DNA from: Pratylenchus scribneri
Taxonomy: Eukaryota > Nematoda > Chromadorea > Rhabditida > Pratylenchidae
Direction: 5' to 3'
DNA length: 64,000 nt
Assembly: GCA_030063045.1 (NCBI GenBank)
Contig: JAQSEB010000078.1
Span: 130,001 to 194,000 of the forward strand
Part shown: piece by piece, positions 59,901 to 64,000 of the stretch
Layout: the number at the start of each line of letters is the position of its first letter
Position numbering within the stretch: the first letter of the stretch is position 1
Program-made: the position numbers and the translations under genes
The notes under the pieces: model-generated
Seen by the model: only the letters and a program-made list of their open reading frames with translations
What the model was told of the DNA's origin: nothing
Database searches by the model: none

Positions 59901-62900
59901 AAAATTTATTTTAGGGTCGATTAATTAATTTCTTTAGGGAATAAGAATTTTATTAGGCTAAAAAAATTTATTTTAGAGTCGATTAATTAATTTCTTTAGG
60001 GAATAAGAATCTTATTAGGCTAAAAAAATTTATTTTAGGGTCAATTAATTAATTTCTTTAGGGAATAAGAATCTTATTAGGCTAAAAAAATTTATTTTAG
60101 GGTCAATTAATTAATTTCTTTAGGGAATAAGAATCTTATCTAGGCTAAAAAAATTTATTTTAGGGTCAATTAATTAATTTCTTTAGGGAATAAGAATCTT
60201 ATTAGGCTAAAAAAATTTATTTTAGTGTCGATTAATTAATTTCTTTAGGGAATAAGAATCTTATCTAGGCTAAAAAAATTTATTTTAGTGTCGATTAATT
60301 AATTTCTTTAGGGAATAAGAATCTTATTAGGCTAAAAAAATTTATTTTAGGGTCGATTAATTAATTTCTTTAGGGAATAAGAATTTTATTAGGCTAAAAA
60401 AATTTATTTTAGGGTCGATTAATTAATTTATTTAGGGAATAAGAATCTTATTAGGCTAAAAAAATTTATTTTAGGGTCAATTAATTAATTTCTTTAGGGA
60501 ATAAGAATCTTATTAGGCTAAAAAAATTTATTTTAGGGTCGATTAATTAATTTCTTTAGGGAATAAGAATCTTATTAGGCTAAAAAAATTTATTTTAGTG
60601 TCGATTAATTAATTTCTTTAGGGAATAAGAATCTTATTAGGCTAAAAAAATTTATTTTAGGGTCGATTAATTAATTTCTTTAGGGAATAAGAATCTTATT
60701 AGGCTAAAAAAATTTATTTTAGGGTCAATTAATTAATTTTTTTAGGGAATAAGAATCTTATTAGGCTAAAAAAATTTATTTTAGGGTCGATTAATTAATT
60801 TCTTTAGGGAATAAGAATCTTATTAGGCTAAAAAAATTTATTTTAGGGTCAATTAATTAATTTCTTTAGGGAATAAGAATCTTATTAGGCTAAAAAAATT
60901 TATTTTAGGGTCAATTAATTAATTTCTTTAGGGAATAAGAATCTTATTAGGCTAAAAAAAATTATTTTAGTGTCGATTAATTAATTTCTTTAGGGAATAA
61001 GAATCTTATTAGGCTAAAAAAATTTATTTTAGGGTCGATTAATTAATTTCTTTAGGGAATAAGAATCTTGTTAGGCTAAAAAAATTTATTTTAGGGTCGA
61101 TTAATTAATTTCTTTAGGGAATAAGAATCTTATTAGGCTAAAAAAAATTATTTTAGTGTCGATTAATTAATTTCTTTAGGGAATAAGAATCTTATTAGGC
61201 TAAAAAAATTTATTTTAGGGTCGATTAATTAATTTCTTTAGGGAATAAGAATCTTATTAGGCTAAAAAAATTTATTTTAGGGTCGATTAATTAATTTCTT
61301 TAGGGAATAAGAATCTTATTAGGCTAAAAAAATTTATTTTAGGGTCAATTAATTAATTTCTTTAGGGAATAAGAATCTTATTAGGCTAAAAAAATTTATT
61401 TTAGGGTCAATTAATTAATTTCTTTAGGGAATAAGAATCTTATTAGGCTAAAAAAATTTATTTTAGGGTCAATTAATTAATTTCTTTAGGGAATAAGAAT
61501 CTTATCTAGGCTAAAAAAATTTATTTTAGGGTCAATTAATTAATTTCTTTAGGGAATAAGAATCTTATTAGGCTAAAAAAATTTATTTTAGTGTCGATTA
61601 ATTAATTTCTTTAGGGAATAAGAATCTTATCTAGGCTAAAAAAATTTATTTTAGTGTCGATTAATTAATTTCTTTAGGGAATAAGAATCTTATTAGGCTA
61701 AAAAAATTTATTTTAGGGTCGATTAATTAATTTCTTTAGGGAATAAGAATTTTATTAGGCTAAAAAAATTTATTTTAGGGTCGATTAATTAATTTATTTA
61801 GGGAATAAGAATCTTATTAGGCTAAAAAAATTTATTTTAGGGTCAATTAATTAATTTCTTTAGGGAATAAGAATCTTATTAGGCTAAAATTTATTTTAGG
61901 GTCGATTAATTAATTTCTTTAGGGAATAAGAATCTTATTAGGCTAAAAAAATTTATTTTAGTGTCGATTAATTAATTTCTTTAGGGAATAAGAATTTTAT
62001 TAGGCTAAAAAAATTTATTTTAGGGTCGATTAATTAATTTCTTTAGGGAATAAGAATCTTATTAGGCTAAAAAAATTTATTTTAGGGTCAATTAATTAAT
62101 TTTTTTAGGGAATAAGAATCTTATTAGGCTAAAAAAATTTATTTTAGGGTCGATTAATTAATTTCTTTAGGGAATAAGAATCTTATTAGGCTAAAAAAAA
62201 TTATTTTAGGGTCGATTAATTAATTTCTTTAGGGAATAAGAATCTTATTAGGCTAAAAAAATTTATTTTAGGGTCGATTAATTAATTTCTTTAGGGAATA
62301 AGAATCTTATTAGGCTAAAAAAATTTATTTTAGGGTCGATTAATTAATTTCTTTAGGGAATAAGAATCTTATTAGGCTAAAAAAATTTATTTTAGGGTCA
62401 ATTAATTAATTTCTTTAGGGAATAAGAATCTTATTAGGCTAAAAAAATTTATTTTAGGGTCAATTAATTAATTTCTTTAGGGAATAAGAATCTTATTAGG
62501 CTAAAAAAATTTATTTTAGGGTCAATTAATTAATTTCTTTAGGGAATAAGAATCTTATTAGGCTAAAAAAATTTATTTTAGAGTCGATTAATTAATTTCT
62601 TTAGGGAATAAGAATCTTATTAGGCTAAAAAAATTTATTTTAGAGTCAATTAATTAATTTCTTTAGGGAATAAGAATCTTATTAGGCTAAAAAAATTTAT
62701 TTTAGGGTCAATTAATTAATTTCTTTAGGGAATAAGAATCTTATTAGGCTAAAAAAATTTATTTTAGGGTCGATTAATTAATTTCTTTAGGGAATAAGAA
62801 TTTTATTAGGCTAAAAAAATTTATTTTAGAGTCGATTAATTAATTTCTTTAGGGAATAAGAATCTTATTAGGCTAAAAAAATTTATTTTAGGGTCAATTA

Positions 62901-64000
62901 ATTAATTTCTTTAGGGAATAAGAATCTTATTAGGCTAAAAAAATTTATTTTAGGGTCAATTAATTAATTTCTTTAGGGAATAAGAATCTTATCCAGGCTA
63001 AAAAAATTTATTTTAGGGTCAATTAATTAATTTCTTTAGGGAATAAGAATCTTATTAGGCTAAAAAAATTTATTTTAGTGTCGATTAATTAATTTCTTTA
63101 GGGAATAAGAATCTTATCTAGGCTAAAAAAATTTATTTTAGTGTCGATTAATTAATTTCTTTAGGGAATAAGAATCTTATTAGGCTAAAAAAATTTATTT
63201 TAGGGTCGATTAATTAATTTCTTTAGGGAATAAGAATTTTATTAGGCTAAAAAAATTTATTTTAGGGTCGATTAATTAATTTATTTAGGGAATAAGAATC
63301 TTATTAGGCTAAAAAAATTTATTTTAGGGTCAATTAATTAATTTCTTTAGGGAATAAGAATCTTATTAGGCTAAAAAAATTTATTTTAGGGTCGATTAAT
63401 TAATTTCTTTAGGGAATAAGAATCTTATTAGGCTAAAAAAATTTATTTTAGTGTCGATTAATTAATTTCTTTAGGGAATAAGAATCTTATTAGGCTAAAA
63501 AAATTTATTTTAGGGTCAATTAATTAATTTCTTTAGGGAATAAGAATCTTATTAGGCTAAAAAAATTTATTTTAGGGTCAATTAATTAATTTCTTTAGGG
63601 AATAAGAATCTTATCTAGGCTAAAAAAATTTATTTTAGGGTCAATTAATTAATTTCTTTAGGGAATAAGAATCTTATTAGGCTAAAAAAATTTATTTTAG
63701 TGTCGATTAATTAATTTCTTTAGGGAATAAGAATCTTATCTAGGCTAAAAAAATTTATTTTAGTGTCGATTAATTAATTTCTTTAGGGAATAAGAATCTT
63801 ATTAGGCTAAAAAAATTTATTTTAGGGTCGATTAATTAATTTCTTTAGGGAATAAGAATTTTATTAGGCTAAAAAAATTTATTTTAGGGTCGATTAATTA
63901 ATTTATTTAGGGAATAAGAATCTTATTAGGCTAAAAAAATTTATTTTAGGGTCAATTAATTAATTTCTTTAGGGAATAAGAATCTTATTAGGCTAAAATT
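56928..64000. repeat. 62-bp satellite, at least ~114 copies, open at right edge
   Basis: Unit TTTATTTTAGGGTCGATTAA, TTAATTTCTTTAGGGAATAA, GAATCTTATTAGGCTAAAAA AA, 62 bp long. Copies differ by few substitutions (GTCGA/GTCAA, AGGG/AGTG/AGAG, TATT/TATCT). Each unit has TTTTAGGG, TTTAGGG and TTAGGC on the + strand. The TATCTAGG variant occurs in pairs 125 bp apart at 58645, 60135, 61501, 62988 (as TATCCAGG) and 63610, showing a higher-order repeat of mostly 22-24 units. The array continues beyond the window. Confidence 0.97.

Noticed and set aside
6500..64000. CRISPR-like regular repeats
   Set aside because: All arrays are head-to-tail tandem repeats without unique spacers, in a eukaryotic genome with introns.

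Overview
The window looks like nuclear DNA of a nematode. It is very AT-rich, the genes have many short exons, and most introns are about 48-70 nt with GT..AG ends. Several gene families are typical of nematodes: a PAG-3/GFI1-type zinc-finger factor, a degenerin channel, a ShKT-like secreted protein and a cysteine-synthase-like enzyme. The repeat style (dispersed palindromic MITEs, and telomere-like motifs inside satellites) would suit a tylenchid-type plant parasite, but the species cannot be read from the sequence. All gene models below were assembled by hand from reading frames, splice sites and phase continuity.

Layout. 1-2131 (-): beta-1,3-galactosyltransferase-like GT31 gene, cut by the left edge. 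3324-4767 (-): short ribophorin II-like oligosaccharyltransferase subunit. 6575-7412: 22-bp minisatellite. 9682-17790 (+): pag-3/Gfi1/senseless-like zinc-finger gene with a 24-bp minisatellite in a 4.5-kb intron. 19211-22655 (+): protein with an NSP/BCAR3-like RasGEF-fold C-terminus. 23370-24001 (+): small single-pass membrane protein. 25653-28423 (-): cysteine-synthase-like gene. 29601-35134 (-): DEG/ENaC channel in about 26 exons. 37070-37743 (-): weak small coding pieces. 37956-38937 (-): secreted ShKT-like protein. 40644-40877 (+): orphan terminal exon. 42083-43344 (+): small multi-pass membrane protein. 44223-47701 (+): F-box-like plus CBM21-like protein.

To the right of about 48.2 kb the window becomes almost entirely repetitive: a palindromic element, a GC-rich CGGGG block, a ~170-bp satellite (about 8 copies), three tandem copies of a 2.8-3.0-kb block (the third truncated), and at least 7 kb of a 62-bp satellite that runs off the right edge. 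Each complete block carries two minisatellites and an intact small gene. Each 62-bp unit has three TTAGG-type motifs on the + strand, and array variants recur with a longer period. The order genes, then duplicated blocks, then strand-biased G-rich satellite is what a subtelomere or a non-canonical telomere would look like. This is inference.

The genes do not form a pathway; they are ordinary separate eukaryotic loci. What links them is the repeats: one palindromic MITE family sits in introns of at least four genes, and three minisatellites with different unit lengths share a core. No tRNA, rRNA, CRISPR array or autonomous transposase was recognised.
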